64,000 nt of DNA. It comes from JAABTL01 sp964465355 (GTDB lineage Bacteria; Deinococcota; Deinococci; Deinococcales; Trueperaceae). The DNA lies in assembly GCA_964465355.1 (NCBI GenBank), contig CAYXJZ010000001.1, positions 1 through 64,000 of the forward strand, in the 5' to 3' direction. The notes under the pieces were generated by a model. That model made no database searches, had not been told where the DNA came from, and worked only from the letters and a program-made list of their open reading frames with translations. A program made the translations under genes and the position numbers. Shown piece after piece: positions 7,948 through 16,148 of the stretch. Within the stretch, counting starts at the first letter, position 1. Each line of letters opens with the position of its first letter.

Positions 7948-8306
7948 AGGCCCTCCAGGTCGTAGAACTCGCGCGCCTCAGGGCTCATCAGGTGCACGAC
8001 CACGTGGCCGTAGTCCATCAGCACCCAGCGCTGGGACGGCCCCTCGACACCCTTGAGGCGCAAGCCGACCGCCTTGGCGCGTTCGCGCACAGATGACTCG
8101 AGCGCCTGCAACTGAAGGCCGGACTCACCGGTGGCCACGACGAAGAACTCGAGGGAGCTGGAGACCTCGGCGAGGCCGAGCACGACGATGTCCTTGGCGC
8201 GCTTGTCGTCCAAGGCGTCGACGATGACCTGGATCTCCTCGGTGGCGGCTGCGTCGATCTGCATGGTCTCGCTTGGGCTGGTGTCGCTTGGGATGGCTTG
8301 GGTCAC
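7908..8306 (-). CDS. rsfS: Ribosome silencing factor RsfS
   Basis: Binds ribosomal protein L14 and blocks subunit joining under starvation. The 132 residues show the family core IVDALDDKRAKDIVVLGL, FFVVATGES, GLRLKGVEGPSQRWVLMDYG and VVVHLMSPEAREFYDLEGLW. The GTG start has a good GAGGAG six to seven bases upstream. An ATG 14 codons further in is an alternative. It sits between lytR and yraN, as expected from Deinococcus-type obgE-yqeK-lytR-rsfS clusters, so it probably shares a transcript with them. Confidence 0.95.
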   Translation of the reverse strand: MTQAIPSDTSPSETMQIDAAATEEIQVIVDALDDKRAKDIVVLGLAEVSSSLEFFVVATGESGLQLQALESSVRERAKAVGLRLKGVEGPSQRWVLMDYGHVVVHLMSPEAREFYDLEGLWADAPRLEVVPR

Positions 8307-8323
8307 GCGGTCTCCTCGGGCGC

Positions 8324-9775
8324 TCAGGGCGCGGGGACGGGGGGAGCGAGCGCCAGGCGCTCGGGATGGGGTGTCGGGTCGGCTGCGTCGTCGCCCAGGA
8401 TCAGTTGCAAGCCCACCGAGCGGCCGCCGACAGCCGGCAGGCGGTCGATCTGCTGCTTGCCGACGCCGAGCAGCGAAGCGTAGTAGTCGGCCTCTTCCCA
8501 GTGCGGAGCCGTGACGACGAGGCGCGTAGGGGACGGGTCGAAGGAGGCCTCGCTGACCACCAGCAGCTCCTCCGGCACGCCCATGGCGATGAGGCGCAGG
8601 CGGTAGGCCTCGCCAAGGCCTTCGCGCCCGGAGCGGTCGACCACCTGCAGGCGCGCGTCCGGCGCGTCGACCCAGGCGCGGGCCTCGCCACCGAAGACGC
8701 CGGCCAGGAAGGCCTCCACCTCGCGGCGGTCGATGGCGAGCAGGCCGCTGCCCTCGATGTCGTGGGTGGGGACGGTGGCCGCCTGGATCTGCAGGCGCGA
8801 GAGGCGGGGCAGCAGGTCGCGGATCAGCGCCGGGCTGGCGTTGGTCTCCACGTCATCGAAGAAGGTGTCGATCAAGCCGGGCAGGACGGTGACGGCGCGC
8901 ACGTTGAGCTGCTGCAGCTTGTTCAGCATGGCGAAGGCCAGCGTCTTGACCCTGTCGAGGCGGTCGATGTCGCCGCGCAAGGACTGGCGGAAGCGCACGA
9001 AGCCGGCGGCGTCCTCGCCGTCGAGCAGCTGGGGACCGGCCTGAAGGTCGATGAACAGACCCGCTGCCCTGTCCCTGTACTGCATCACGTAAGGCACGTT
9101 GACCTCGACCCCGCCCAAGGCGTCGACCGCGTTCTTGAAGATGTCGAGGTTGATCAGCGCGTAGTAGTCGACGGGCAGGCCGACGATGCTCTCGACCTCG
9201 CGCACCAGCCCCTCGATGCCCTGGTAGGCGTACATGGAGTTGATCGCGGTCTGCCAGGCGGGCAGCCAGATGTCGCGCGGCAAGGCGATCATGGTCACCT
9301 GGTCGTTGACCAGCGAGACGTAGATGATGGTGTCGGTGAGGCTGCCGTTGACCGAGCGGAAGCCGCGGTGGTTCCAGCCGATGATCTGGCCGCTCTGGCT
9401 GTAGATGGGCGTGGCGTTGCCATCGTAGGTGATGTCGCGGCCTGCCAAGAGGAAGCCGATGTGCTGGTCGTCGTGCTCCAGCCCGAGTATCTCGCGCTGC
9501 ACGTCGCTGAGCACAGCACGCTCGACGTCGCGGTTGAGCCAGAAGCCGCTGAGGCCGGCGATGGCCGTCAACAGACCGAGGAGCTGCAGACCACGGGCCC
9601 AGCGGCGCTGACGGCGCTGCCGATCCAACATCCCAGGATCGGGCCGATCCAACATCCCAGGATCGGGCCGATCCAACAGCCCAGGATCGGGCCGATCCAA
9701 CATCCCGGGATCGGGCCGATCGGGGGCCCCCGCCTCGGGGGGCTTGGGGTCAGAGGTGCTGGGCGATCTGGTCAT
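8324..9775 (-). CDS. LytR-CpsA-Psr family cell-wall phosphotransferase
   Basis: LCP enzymes attach anionic glycopolymers to peptidoglycan outside the membrane. The 483 residues have a cytoplasmic tail with four 8-residue repeats of the type LDRPDPGM, then one membrane helix (about residues 63-82). The LCP core follows: SLTDTIIYVSLV, MIALPRDIWLP with the catalytic Arg-Asp, LPVDYYALINLDIFKNAVDALGGVEV, and GEDAAGFVRFRQSLRGDIDRLDR. A C-terminal LytR_C-like domain (about 395-465) ends the protein. It overlaps yqeK by 26 bases upstream and lies 17 bases before rsfS. The tandem-repeat tail is unusual. Confidence 0.92.
   Translation of the reverse strand: MTRSPSTSDPKPPEAGAPDRPDPGMLDRPDPGLLDRPDPGMLDRPDPGMLDRQRRQRRWARGLQLLGLLTAIAGLSGFWLNRDVERAVLSDVQREILGLEHDDQHIGFLLAGRDITYDGNATPIYSQSGQIIGWNHRGFRSVNGSLTDTIIYVSLVNDQVTMIALPRDIWLPAWQTAINSMYAYQGIEGLVREVESIVGLPVDYYALINLDIFKNAVDALGGVEVNVPYVMQYRDRAAGLFIDLQAGPQLLDGEDAAGFVRFRQSLRGDIDRLDRVKTLAFAMLNKLQQLNVRAVTVLPGLIDTFFDDVETNASPALIRDLLPRLSRLQIQAATVPTHDIEGSGLLAIDRREVEAFLAGVFGGEARAWVDAPDARLQVVDRSGREGLGEAYRLRLIAMGVPEELLVVSEASFDPSPTRLVVTAPHWEEADYYASLLGVGKQQIDRLPAVGGRSVGLQLILGDDAADPTPHPERLALAPPVPAP
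9621..9716. repeat. Four 24-bp tandem repeats inside the LCP gene
   Basis: Four near-identical 24-base units begin at 9621, 9645, 9669 and 9693. They are in frame, each giving one 8-residue RPDPGxLD unit in the cytoplasmic tail of the LCP protein. One unit differs by AGC for ATC and another by a single G. There is no spacer structure, so this is coding sequence rather than a CRISPR array. Confidence 0.95.
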
Positions 9776-10361
9776 GGACCTGCAGCGTACGCGGGTGGAC
9801 GTCCTTGCCGCAGCTTCGGAGGTAACGGACCTTGGCGTCCACCGCCTTGCGGTAGGCGCGCTCCAGGTTGCTCATGGCGGCCTCGCGGACGTCGGCGTTG
9901 ACGCCCCTTGCCGGCTCGGAGACGTCGGCCACGTACACCGCCATGCCGACGCGGTCGCCTGGGCGCACGCCCATGACGTGACCTTCGATGGCACCGAGCA
10001 CCCGTTCGTCGCTGACGCCCCAGGAGGCGGCGATCACGCGGCCAGCACGGCCGTGCAGGGTCATGGGTTGGAGGCGTTCCATCTCGTTCTCCGCGGGGGC
10101 CAGCTCGAGCAGGCACTCGTCGCTCTCTTCGCGTGCCACGTCGTGCAGGACGGCCGCAAGGCCGGTGGCGCGCAACTCACCTTGATCGAAGCGGTTGGCG
10201 CGGGCGATGAGCTCGGCCAGCTCGGCCACCCGCATGACATGGGCGAAACGTTCGGCCGAGAGCCTGGCTCGCACCCGCTGGCAGTAGGGCGCGATGCTGG
10301 GTCTCTGGCAGGGACCCGAAGGGGAGAAGGGGGGCATGTAGGTCGTCAAAGGTCGGCTCAC
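9750..10361 (-). CDS. yqeK: YqeK-type HD-domain Ap4A hydrolase
   Basis: Cleaves diadenosine tetraphosphate symmetrically to ADP and is a conserved partner of nadD and rsfS clusters. The 203 residues hold RFAHVMRVAELAELIA (first His), GLAAVLHDVARE (HD), LHGRAGRVIAASWG, and AIEGHVMGVRPGDRVGMAVYVADVSEPARG (H and D of the HD set). The GTG start is the first in frame. An ATG eight codons inside is an alternative, and neither has a convincing Shine-Dalgarno. In most relatives nadD separates obgE from yqeK; here it is absent. Confidence 0.92.
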   Translation of the reverse strand: MSRPLTTYMPPFSPSGPCQRPSIAPYCQRVRARLSAERFAHVMRVAELAELIARANRFDQGELRATGLAAVLHDVAREESDECLLELAPAENEMERLQPMTLHGRAGRVIAASWGVSDERVLGAIEGHVMGVRPGDRVGMAVYVADVSEPARGVNADVREAAMSNLERAYRKAVDAKVRYLRSCGKDVHPRTLQVHDQIAQHL

Positions 10362-10463
10362 CAGCGAAAGAAGACCGTGGGTGGCGTGCTCTCACGCCTT
10401 GGCGCAGAGATTAGCACGACCGCATGAGACCATCTGTCCGGCGTGGCCGGCAGCCTATGGGTC

Positions 10464-11903
10464 CTAGGCATCTTGCTCAGAAGGGCCAGGTTGCTCGGGA
10501 GGCAGCGGGGCGTCCTCTTCTTCCTCGGCCTCGCCTTCGTCGGTCCAGCCGTCGTCCGAGTCCTCGCCATCCTCTTCGAGGTAGCGGCGCTCGGCCTCGG
10601 CCTCCTCCGCCTCCTGCTCGGCCTCGCTTGCCTTGGTCTCGGCGGCGGCTGCTGCCTCGTCGAAGTAGTCGAAGACGGCCGCGCCGATCTGCACCTCTTC
10701 ACCCGTCTTGGCGCCGGCCTTGGCCAGCAGCTTGTTGACGCCCATCGCAGCGAAGTGGTGCTGCAGGTAGGCCACCGCGTCACGGTTGGTGGCGTCGAAG
10801 CGGGCGACGACGGCCTCCACATCGCTGCCGGTGACGATCCAGCCGAGGCCGCTGAGGTCACGCGCGACCCGCACCGGCTCGACGACCACCCGACGCTCCA
10901 GCGGCCTCGCCACACGCTTCGGCACGGGCGGCAGCAGCTCGAAGAGCGCCTCCACCAGCGCGTCGAGGCCCTGGCGTTGCAGGCAGGAGACGCTGAAGAC
11001 AGGCAGGCCGAAGTCGGCCAGCAGCTCCTCGGCGGCGGACACCTCACCGGCGTCGACCAGGTCGATCTTGTTGAGGACGACCAGGGCAGGACGATCGAGC
11101 AAGGTGGGGTCGAAGGCCTCCAACTCGGCGCGCAGCGAAGCCATGTGAACCAGCGGGTCGTCGGCCACGTCCAGCACGTAGACCAGCAGTCGGGTGCGGG
11201 AGATGTGGCGCAGGAACTCGAGGCCGAGGCCCTTGCCTAGGTGGGCGTCCTCGATGATGCCAGGGATGTCGGCCACGGTCAGGCGTTCGTGGTGCTGCTC
11301 GACCACGCCAAGGTTGGGGATCAAGGTGGTGAAGGGGTAGTCGGCCACCTTGGGTCGGGCGCGGGAGAGGGCGGTGAGCAGGCTGGACTTGCCTGCGTTG
11401 GGGTAACCCACCAGGCCCACGTCGGCGATGGTGAGCAGTTCGAGGCGCAGGCGGCGGTCTTCGCCGAGGCTGCCCCTCTCGGCGAAGCGCGGGGTGCGCC
11501 GCCGCGAGTTGGCGAAGGCGGCGTTGCCGCGGCCGCCTTGGCCGCCGGCCGCCACCTGCACCCGCTGGCCCACCTCGACCAGGTCGGCCAGCAGCTCGCC
11601 CGTGTCGACGTCGATGGCCTGCGTGCCCACCGGTACAGGCAGCACCAGGTCTTCCCCGCCAAGTCCGTTGCGGTTGCGCCCCTCGCCCTGCATGCCGGTG
11701 CCGCCCTTGTAGCTATGGTTGGTGATCAGCTGGTCGAGCGAGTTGAGGGAGTCGGTGGCCTCGAGGTACACGCTGCCGCCAAGACCGCCGTGCCCACCGT
11801 CCGGGCCGCCCTTGGGGATGTACTTCAGACGCATGAACGACAAGGCGCCGTCACCGCCCTTGCCGCCCTTGACGAAGACTTCGACGACGTCACGGAATGG
11901 CAT
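10464..11903 (-). CDS. obgE: GTPase Obg/CgtA
   Basis: Ribosome-associated GTPase acting in 50S assembly and stress control. The 479 residues have three domains: the glycine-rich Obg fold (1-160, FVKGGKGGDGALSF and GGPDGGHGGLGG), and the G domain with G1 GYPNAGKSS at 166-174, G3 DIPG and G4 NKID. A C-terminal OCT domain follows (about 345-425, GWIVTGSDVEAVVARFD). An acidic Glu/Asp-rich tail of about 50 residues ends it. It follows rpmA after a gap containing a hairpin, as in the common rplU-rpmA-obgE order. Confidence 0.97.
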   Translation of the reverse strand: MPFRDVVEVFVKGGKGGDGALSFMRLKYIPKGGPDGGHGGLGGSVYLEATDSLNSLDQLITNHSYKGGTGMQGEGRNRNGLGGEDLVLPVPVGTQAIDVDTGELLADLVEVGQRVQVAAGGQGGRGNAAFANSRRRTPRFAERGSLGEDRRLRLELLTIADVGLVGYPNAGKSSLLTALSRARPKVADYPFTTLIPNLGVVEQHHERLTVADIPGIIEDAHLGKGLGLEFLRHISRTRLLVYVLDVADDPLVHMASLRAELEAFDPTLLDRPALVVLNKIDLVDAGEVSAAEELLADFGLPVFSVSCLQRQGLDALVEALFELLPPVPKRVARPLERRVVVEPVRVARDLSGLGWIVTGSDVEAVVARFDATNRDAVAYLQHHFAAMGVNKLLAKAGAKTGEEVQIGAAVFDYFDEAAAAAETKASEAEQEAEEAEAERRYLEEDGEDSDDGWTDEGEAEEEEDAPLPPEQPGPSEQDA

Positions 11904-11976
11904 GGGTGGGACTCCTGGGGGTGTGGTGCTTGGGTCGGTTCATGGTCAGGGGCAGTTCATGGTCGAGAGCAAAGGA

Positions 11977-12005
11977 GCCGCGCGCAACCGTCGGTCGCGC
12001 GCGGC
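11977..12005 (-). terminator. Hairpin between rpmA and obgE
   Basis: Perfect 9-base-pair stem (GCCGCGCGC with GCGCGCGGC, 11-base loop). On the minus strand it is followed by TCCTTTGCTC. It could end or attenuate the rplU-rpmA transcript before obgE. A direct repeat GTTCATGGTC occurs twice just beyond it (11938-11947, 11955-11964). Confidence 0.6.
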
Positions 12006-12046
12006 GAAGGTGCTGGGGTGGAGGGCTGGGCCAAGGCCAAGGAGCC

Positions 12047-12328
12047 TCAGTCTGCCGAGATGGCCTCGGCCGGGGTGGTCTCGACCACCGAGATGAAGCG
12101 CCCCTTGGCGCCCTTGTTCTCGAAGCGCACCACGCCGTCGCGCAGGGCGAAGATGGTGAAGTCCTTGCCAAGGCCGGCGTTGCGACCGGGATGGAACTTG
12201 GTGCCACGCTGGCGGACCAGGATGTGACCAGCTGTCACGGTCTCCCCGTCGAAACGCTTGACGCCGAGGCGCTTGGACTGGCTGTCGCGGCCGTTCTTTG
12301 AGCTGCCGACGCCCTTCTTGTGAGCCAT
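12047..12328 (-). CDS. rpmA: 50S ribosomal protein L27
   Basis: A 93-residue protein of the large subunit that reaches the peptidyl transferase centre. It begins directly with AHKKGVGSSKNGRDSQSKRLGVK, without the cleavable N-terminal extension seen in Firmicutes. It continues with the core ILVRQRGTKFHPGRNAGLG, DFTIFAL and DGVVRFENKG. It lies 21 bases after rplU on the same strand. Length and sequence are normal for the family. Confidence 0.98.
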   Translation of the reverse strand: MAHKKGVGSSKNGRDSQSKRLGVKRFDGETVTAGHILVRQRGTKFHPGRNAGLGKDFTIFALRDGVVRFENKGAKGRFISVVETTPAEAISAD

Positions 12329-12349
12329 GTTCTGTCTCCTCGCTCGCGC

Positions 12350-12661
12350 TCAGCCGACGATGTCGGTGACGCGGACCTCGGTGTAGGGCTGACGGTGGCC
12401 GTTGTGCCTGCGGTAGTTGCTCTTGGCGTGGAACTTGTAGATGTGGATCTTCTCGCCGCGGCCGTGGGCGACGACCTGGGCCTTGACGCTGGCGCCGTCG
12501 ACCAGCGGAGCGCCGACCGTGACAGACTCGCCACCGACGAGCAGCACGGGGAAGTCCACCGTGGCGCCCTCCTCGGCCTCGAGCTTCTCGAGGCGCAGGA
12601 CCGTGCCCTTCTCGACGCGGTACTGCTTACCGCCGGTCTGGATGATCGCGAACTGGGACAT
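12350..12661 (-). CDS. rplU: 50S ribosomal protein L21
   Basis: A 103-residue primary 23S rRNA-binding protein. Typical features are FAIIQTGGKQYRVEKGT, VLLVGGESVTVGAPLVDGA, VVAHGRGEKIHIYKF and AKSNYRRHNGHRQPYTEVRV. The ATG was chosen because it has AGGAGA five bases upstream; the longer in-frame extension is leader sequence. It heads the rplU-rpmA-(obgE) operon. Confidence 0.98.
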   Translation of the reverse strand: MSQFAIIQTGGKQYRVEKGTVLRLEKLEAEEGATVDFPVLLVGGESVTVGAPLVDGASVKAQVVAHGRGEKIHIYKFHAKSNYRRHNGHRQPYTEVRVTDIVG

Positions 12662-12842
12662 GCTTCTCCTACCTCCGGGTCCCCTCGTCCGGTGGGTGCC
12701 CTGCTGGAGCGAGGTGCCGGGACCGGGGCGTGTGACGTATCTGTGCTCACGCTCCGCTTGGGCTCCGAGGCCTGGCAGGCGTGGCAGTGGTTCCGCAGGA
12801 GCGGCCGCACGAGGCGGGGGTGCTCCCAGAACGGGCAGTGTA
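12662..12842 (-). promoter_or_regulatory. Promoter and long 5' leader of rplU-rpmA
   Basis: On the minus strand a TACACT -10 box lies at 12837-12842, about 170 bases before the rplU ATG. The leader between them is GC-rich with several short inverted repeats and could hold an autoregulatory structure, as ribosomal protein leaders often do. No clear -35 box was found. Confidence 0.4.
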
Positions 12843-12863
12843 CACCATGGGCGGGTGGCTTGG

Positions 12864-13361
12864 CTAGGTAGGGCTGTCGGCCACCACCATCCGTCCACCC
12901 AGCGCCTTCGCCGCCACGACCAGGGCCGCTGCCACCAGGATCAGGTCCTTGAGCACGTACTGTGCTTCCAGCGTGGGGCCTCCTGCGAACATCTCCCTGG
13001 CGAACAGCAGCAGAGGCGCGAAGAAGCCGACCGAAGCCAGGCCCATGGCGAACAGGCCAGGCAGCAGCCAGCGGCCGCTCAGCAGCGTGAGGCCGATGAA
13101 GACCTCCACGCCAGCCACCATGACGAGACCGACCTGTCCAGGCAGCAAGCCGAAGGAGAGCGCGCCGACGGTCCGGACGACCAGGTCCTCGGCAGGGCTC
13201 AGGCCGGGGAAGAACTTCAGGATCCCGAACAGCAGGAAGACGAGGCCGAGGCTGATGCGCAGCAGGTCCACGCCGTGCCTGGACAGGGCCAGGCCCATAC
13301 GCCGGGCGAGACCGGTGTCGCTGGACCTGCCACGGCAAGAGATCGTTTCATTTGTGAACAT
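12864..13361 (-). CDS. DoxX-like small membrane protein
   Basis: A 165-residue membrane protein with four hydrophobic segments: LLRISLGLVFLLFGILKFF, GLVMVAGVEVFIGLTLL, LLPGLFAMGLASVGFFAPLL and LILVAAALVVAAKAL. The LRISLGLVFLLFGILKF start resembles DoxX and DUF417-type proteins, some linked to redox stress. The ATG is preceded by AAGGAG seven bases upstream. A perfect 17-base palindrome sits just upstream of the gene. It is convergent with nothing and lies between rplU and a sensor kinase gene. Exact function unknown. Confidence 0.8.
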   Translation of the reverse strand: MFTNETISCRGRSSDTGLARRMGLALSRHGVDLLRISLGLVFLLFGILKFFPGLSPAEDLVVRTVGALSFGLLPGQVGLVMVAGVEVFIGLTLLSGRWLLPGLFAMGLASVGFFAPLLLFAREMFAGGPTLEAQYVLKDLILVAAALVVAAKALGGRMVVADSPT

Positions 13362-13387
13362 GATGAGCTCCTTCTTGCTTGTAGATT

Positions 13388-13404
13388 CATCGGTTCGACC
13401 GATG
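13388..13404. promoter_or_regulatory. Palindromic operator upstream of the DoxX-like gene
   Basis: Perfect inverted repeat CATCGGT-TCG-ACCGATG, 27 bases before the ATG. On the minus strand it falls in the spacer between a TTGGGG and a GAATCT hexamer (17-base spacing), the position expected for a repressor or MerR-type site. The cognate regulator is not obvious in the window. Confidence 0.6.
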
Positions 13405-13579
13405 TCCCCAACGTACTTGGGAACCCGAGATCGCGAATCCCCCGAGGAGCGGTGTGCTTCGTAGTTGGCAGGATGTACTGTCTCTGTCCTTGCCTGCGCT
13501 CGGCGTCGTAGTGCCCAGCCGCCCACCGTGCGCACGCGGTCACAGAATGTGGACCCATGACCAGGTCCCAGCCCTGCCT

Positions 13580-14695
13580 TCAGCTGGTGGTCGGGATGAC
13601 GGCGTGGGCCCGGAACTCGCCGGCGTCCTCAGCGACCTCTAGGCTGCCCCCGAGGCTGAGCACGCGTCTACGCATCCCGGCGATGCCGAAGCCTTCAGCC
13701 ATGCCGGCGCCGTGGTGCCGGTTGGTCACGGTCAGCTCGATCGCTTCCGGCGCATAGAGGATGTCCACCTCGGCCCGCCGGTCCGAGGCGTGCTTGGCCA
13801 CGTTCGTCAGCGACTCCTGCACCAGACGGTAGGCGGCCACGTCAACCTCGGGCGCCACACGGCGGCGTTGACCGCTCCAGCGCAGCTCCACCTCGACGCC
13901 TGCCTGCCGTACACGGCGGCAGAGCTCCTCGATACGATCGAGGCCTGGCGTCGGCGCACGCGATCCGGCTTCGTCTGCACCACCGGCTGGCGCGATGGCG
14001 CTCAACGTGGCCCGCAACTCGGCCAGCGCAGCCGCGCTGGCGCGGCTGATGACCTCCAAGGCCGCCTGGGCCTGCTCGGGCTTCGCTTCCTTGAGGTGCA
14101 GGGCGATGTCGGCCTGCATCTGGATCGCCGCCAGTCCGTGCCCGACGATGTCGTGCACCTCGTGGGCAAGGCGCAGCCGCTCCTCGTCCAGCCTTCGCTG
14201 CTCCGACGCCGCCCGCTCCCTGATCCCGGCCTCGAGCACGAGACGGCGGGCGCTGCCGATGGTGAAGGGAACCGCCACCCAGGCCGTGGCAGGGATCAGG
14301 CCATAGGCGCCAGGTAAGGCCGCCTCGTTGGTGAACAGGTGGACGAGCAGCACGGCGAGCGTCGCGGTGCTCAGCAACACGGCCTTCCGCGTCGGCCCCA
14401 AGCGAGCCATGGTGTACACCCCAAGCGCGACGCTGAGCAGGACCGGGCCGTATGCGTAACCGAGGGTGAGATAGGCCGATGTCCCGATGGCGCTCGCCGC
14501 CAAGGTGGCCACCGGTCGGACACGGCGCAGCGCCGTCACCGCCGTGGCGAGCAGGACGAGGGCAAGGCCGAGAGCGTCGAGGGGTGTCGCCCCCTCCGGC
14601 TGCACGAGCAGCGCCACCACCACGCTCAGCAAGGAGAGGGCCGCGGCCAGCGCGATGTCGAGTGCGGCGATCCGCCATGGCCTTCGTCGAAGCAC
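13580..14695 (-). CDS. NarL-type sensor histidine kinase
   Basis: A 371-residue membrane kinase. The N-terminal ~150 residues contain about six hydrophobic segments with no large extracytoplasmic domain. A HisKA_3 dimerisation domain follows with LAHEVHDIVGHGLAAIQMQA (phospho-His 181). The HATPase part has YRLVQESLTNVAKHA (N box) and GFGIAGMRRRV (G box). The start is GTG with a TAGAGT -10 box five bases upstream, so the mRNA may be leaderless. It is transcribed away from the membrane protein/response regulator operon at 14884-16148, whose regulator is the likely partner. Confidence 0.93.
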   Translation of the reverse strand: MLRRRPWRIAALDIALAAALSLLSVVVALLVQPEGATPLDALGLALVLLATAVTALRRVRPVATLAASAIGTSAYLTLGYAYGPVLLSVALGVYTMARLGPTRKAVLLSTATLAVLLVHLFTNEAALPGAYGLIPATAWVAVPFTIGSARRLVLEAGIRERAASEQRRLDEERLRLAHEVHDIVGHGLAAIQMQADIALHLKEAKPEQAQAALEVISRASAAALAELRATLSAIAPAGGADEAGSRAPTPGLDRIEELCRRVRQAGVEVELRWSGQRRRVAPEVDVAAYRLVQESLTNVAKHASDRRAEVDILYAPEAIELTVTNRHHGAGMAEGFGIAGMRRRVLSLGGSLEVAEDAGEFRAHAVIPTTS

Positions 14696-14883
14696 GGACC
14701 ACTCTAGTCGCAGACGGCAGGCCCGTCGTCCTCGTTCCGGCGTAGCCGGGCTGCGCCCCTCGGCGTAGTCGGCCTGCGCCGGCCGACGCAGCCAGGAGTC
14801 GCCCCAGGGCGGACGCGCCGACTCAGGCCACAGCCCTAGGCTGAGCCCCCGGTCCGCTGATGGGGCGGTCGGAGGAGGACCCC

Positions 14884-15498
14884 ATGAGCCACGTCAGTGC
14901 GATAAGCCCAAGGGCGCAGCAGCCCCGAGTCAGCACGATCCGTCTGTCCAGCCGGACAAGGAAGATCGTCCTACTGGCGCACATCGCGGCCGCCGGCGCC
15001 TGGCTCGGCATCGACCTGGTGTTGGGGGTACTCGTCCTGACCGCCGTCACCTCCCCCGACCCCGCGCAGACCGCAGCCTTCTCCATCGGCATCGCCGCCT
15101 TCGCCACCTGGCCGCTCATCACCGTCGGCCTGCTGACCCTCGGCACCGGCGTCATCTTGGGGCTTGGCTCGAAGTACGGCTTGACCCGCTACCGCTGGGT
15201 GTTGGTCAAGCTCGTCCTCAACGTGGCGCTGGTGACGGTGGCTACGCTGGTGCTGCGGCCAGGTGTGGAGGAACTGGCGGCTACCGCCGGGGCGGCATTG
15301 GCCGGTGGCGACGGCTTCGCGGTGGGCAACACCATGTTGTTCCCACCCGTCGTGTCGTCCACGGCGGTGCTTTTCGCCATGGTCCTGTCGGTGTTCAAGC
15401 CATGGGGGCGCACGATCCGCTCGGCGGCTGCCCATGAAGGCGGCGGTACGATGTCGCCCATGGCCAGCCGGGGCGGGCTCCAAGGACCGAGCGCGTGA
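14884..15498 (+). CDS. Four-helix membrane protein (DUF2269-like) in a two-component operon
   Basis: A 204-residue integral membrane protein with four hydrophobic segments: KIVLLAHIAAAGAWLGIDLV, FATWPLITVGLLTLGTGVIL, VLVKLVLNVALVTVATLVL and STAVLFAMVLSVF. The LAHIAAAGAWLG start resembles DUF2269/CopD-like proteins. The ATG was chosen for its GGAGGAGG. The ORF extends eight codons further upstream without better support. A TAGGCT -10 candidate lies at 14837-14842. The TGA overlaps the regulator GTG. It may sense or be controlled by the two-component system, which is an inference from context. Confidence 0.8.
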   Translation: MSHVSAISPRAQQPRVSTIRLSSRTRKIVLLAHIAAAGAWLGIDLVLGVLVLTAVTSPDPAQTAAFSIGIAAFATWPLITVGLLTLGTGVILGLGSKYGLTRYRWVLVKLVLNVALVTVATLVLRPGVEELAATAGAALAGGDGFAVGNTMLFPPVVSSTAVLFAMVLSVFKPWGRTIRSAAAHEGGGTMSPMASRGGLQGPSA

Positions 15499-16148
15499 TC
15501 CGGGTCTTGATCGTCGACGACCAGGACCTCGTGCGCCTTGGGCTGCGCACCTTGTTCGAACACGAGGACGGCTTCCAGGTGGCTGGCGAGGCCACCGACG
15601 GCAAGGCCGCCGTCGACGCCGTGCTCAGGACACGCCCAGACGTGGTGCTGATGGACATCCGCATGCCCAGCATGGACGGGCTGGAGGCGACCCGCCGCAT
15701 CACCGGCCACGGCGAGCTCTCTGGCACCAAGGTCATCGTGCTGACCACCTTCGAGCACGATGAGTACGTCTTCGAGGCGCTGCGCGTCGGCGCCAGCGGC
15801 TTCTTGCTCAAGGACACCCCACCAGTACAGCTCCTCGAGTCCATCCGCACCGTCGTCGACGGCGGCGCGCTGCTGTCGCCCTCCGTGACGCGCACCGTCA
15901 TCGCCGAGTTCGTGGCCAGGACGCCGCAGCCACTGAAGCCGCATCCCGAGGTCGAACAGCTCACCGAAAGGGAGAGGGAGGTCGTGACCCTGGTCGCCGA
16001 GGGGCTGAACAACCAGGAGATCGCCGAGCGCCTCGGCATCAGCCCGGCGACGGCGAGGACACATGTGAGCCGCGCCATGAACAAGCTCTACGCCCGCGAC
16101 AGGGCACAGCTGGTGGTGTTCGCCTTCCAGTCGGGGCTGGCCCCATGA
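15495..16148 (+). CDS. NarL/LuxR-family response regulator
   Basis: A 217-residue regulator. The receiver domain has the acidic pair VDDQD, the phospho-acceptor in VVLMDIRMPSMDG, the Thr of VIVLTTF and the Lys of GFLLKDTP. A LuxR-type helix-turn-helix follows from about residue 150 (LTEREREVVTLVAEGLNNQE, IAERLGISPATARTHVSRAM). GTG start overlaps the upstream membrane protein (GTGA); the stop overlaps the hydrolase start (ATGA). The likely kinase is the divergent gene at 13580-14695. Confidence 0.95.
   Translation: MIRVLIVDDQDLVRLGLRTLFEHEDGFQVAGEATDGKAAVDAVLRTRPDVVLMDIRMPSMDGLEATRRITGHGELSGTKVIVLTTFEHDEYVFEALRVGASGFLLKDTPPVQLLESIRTVVDGGALLSPSVTRTVIAEFVARTPQPLKPHPEVEQLTEREREVVTLVAEGLNNQEIAERLGISPATARTHVSRAMNKLYARDRAQLVVFAFQSGLAP

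Noticed and set aside
9621..9716. CRISPR-like repeat array
   Set aside because: The 24-bp units abut with no spacers, are in frame with the LCP gene and encode an 8-residue repeat.
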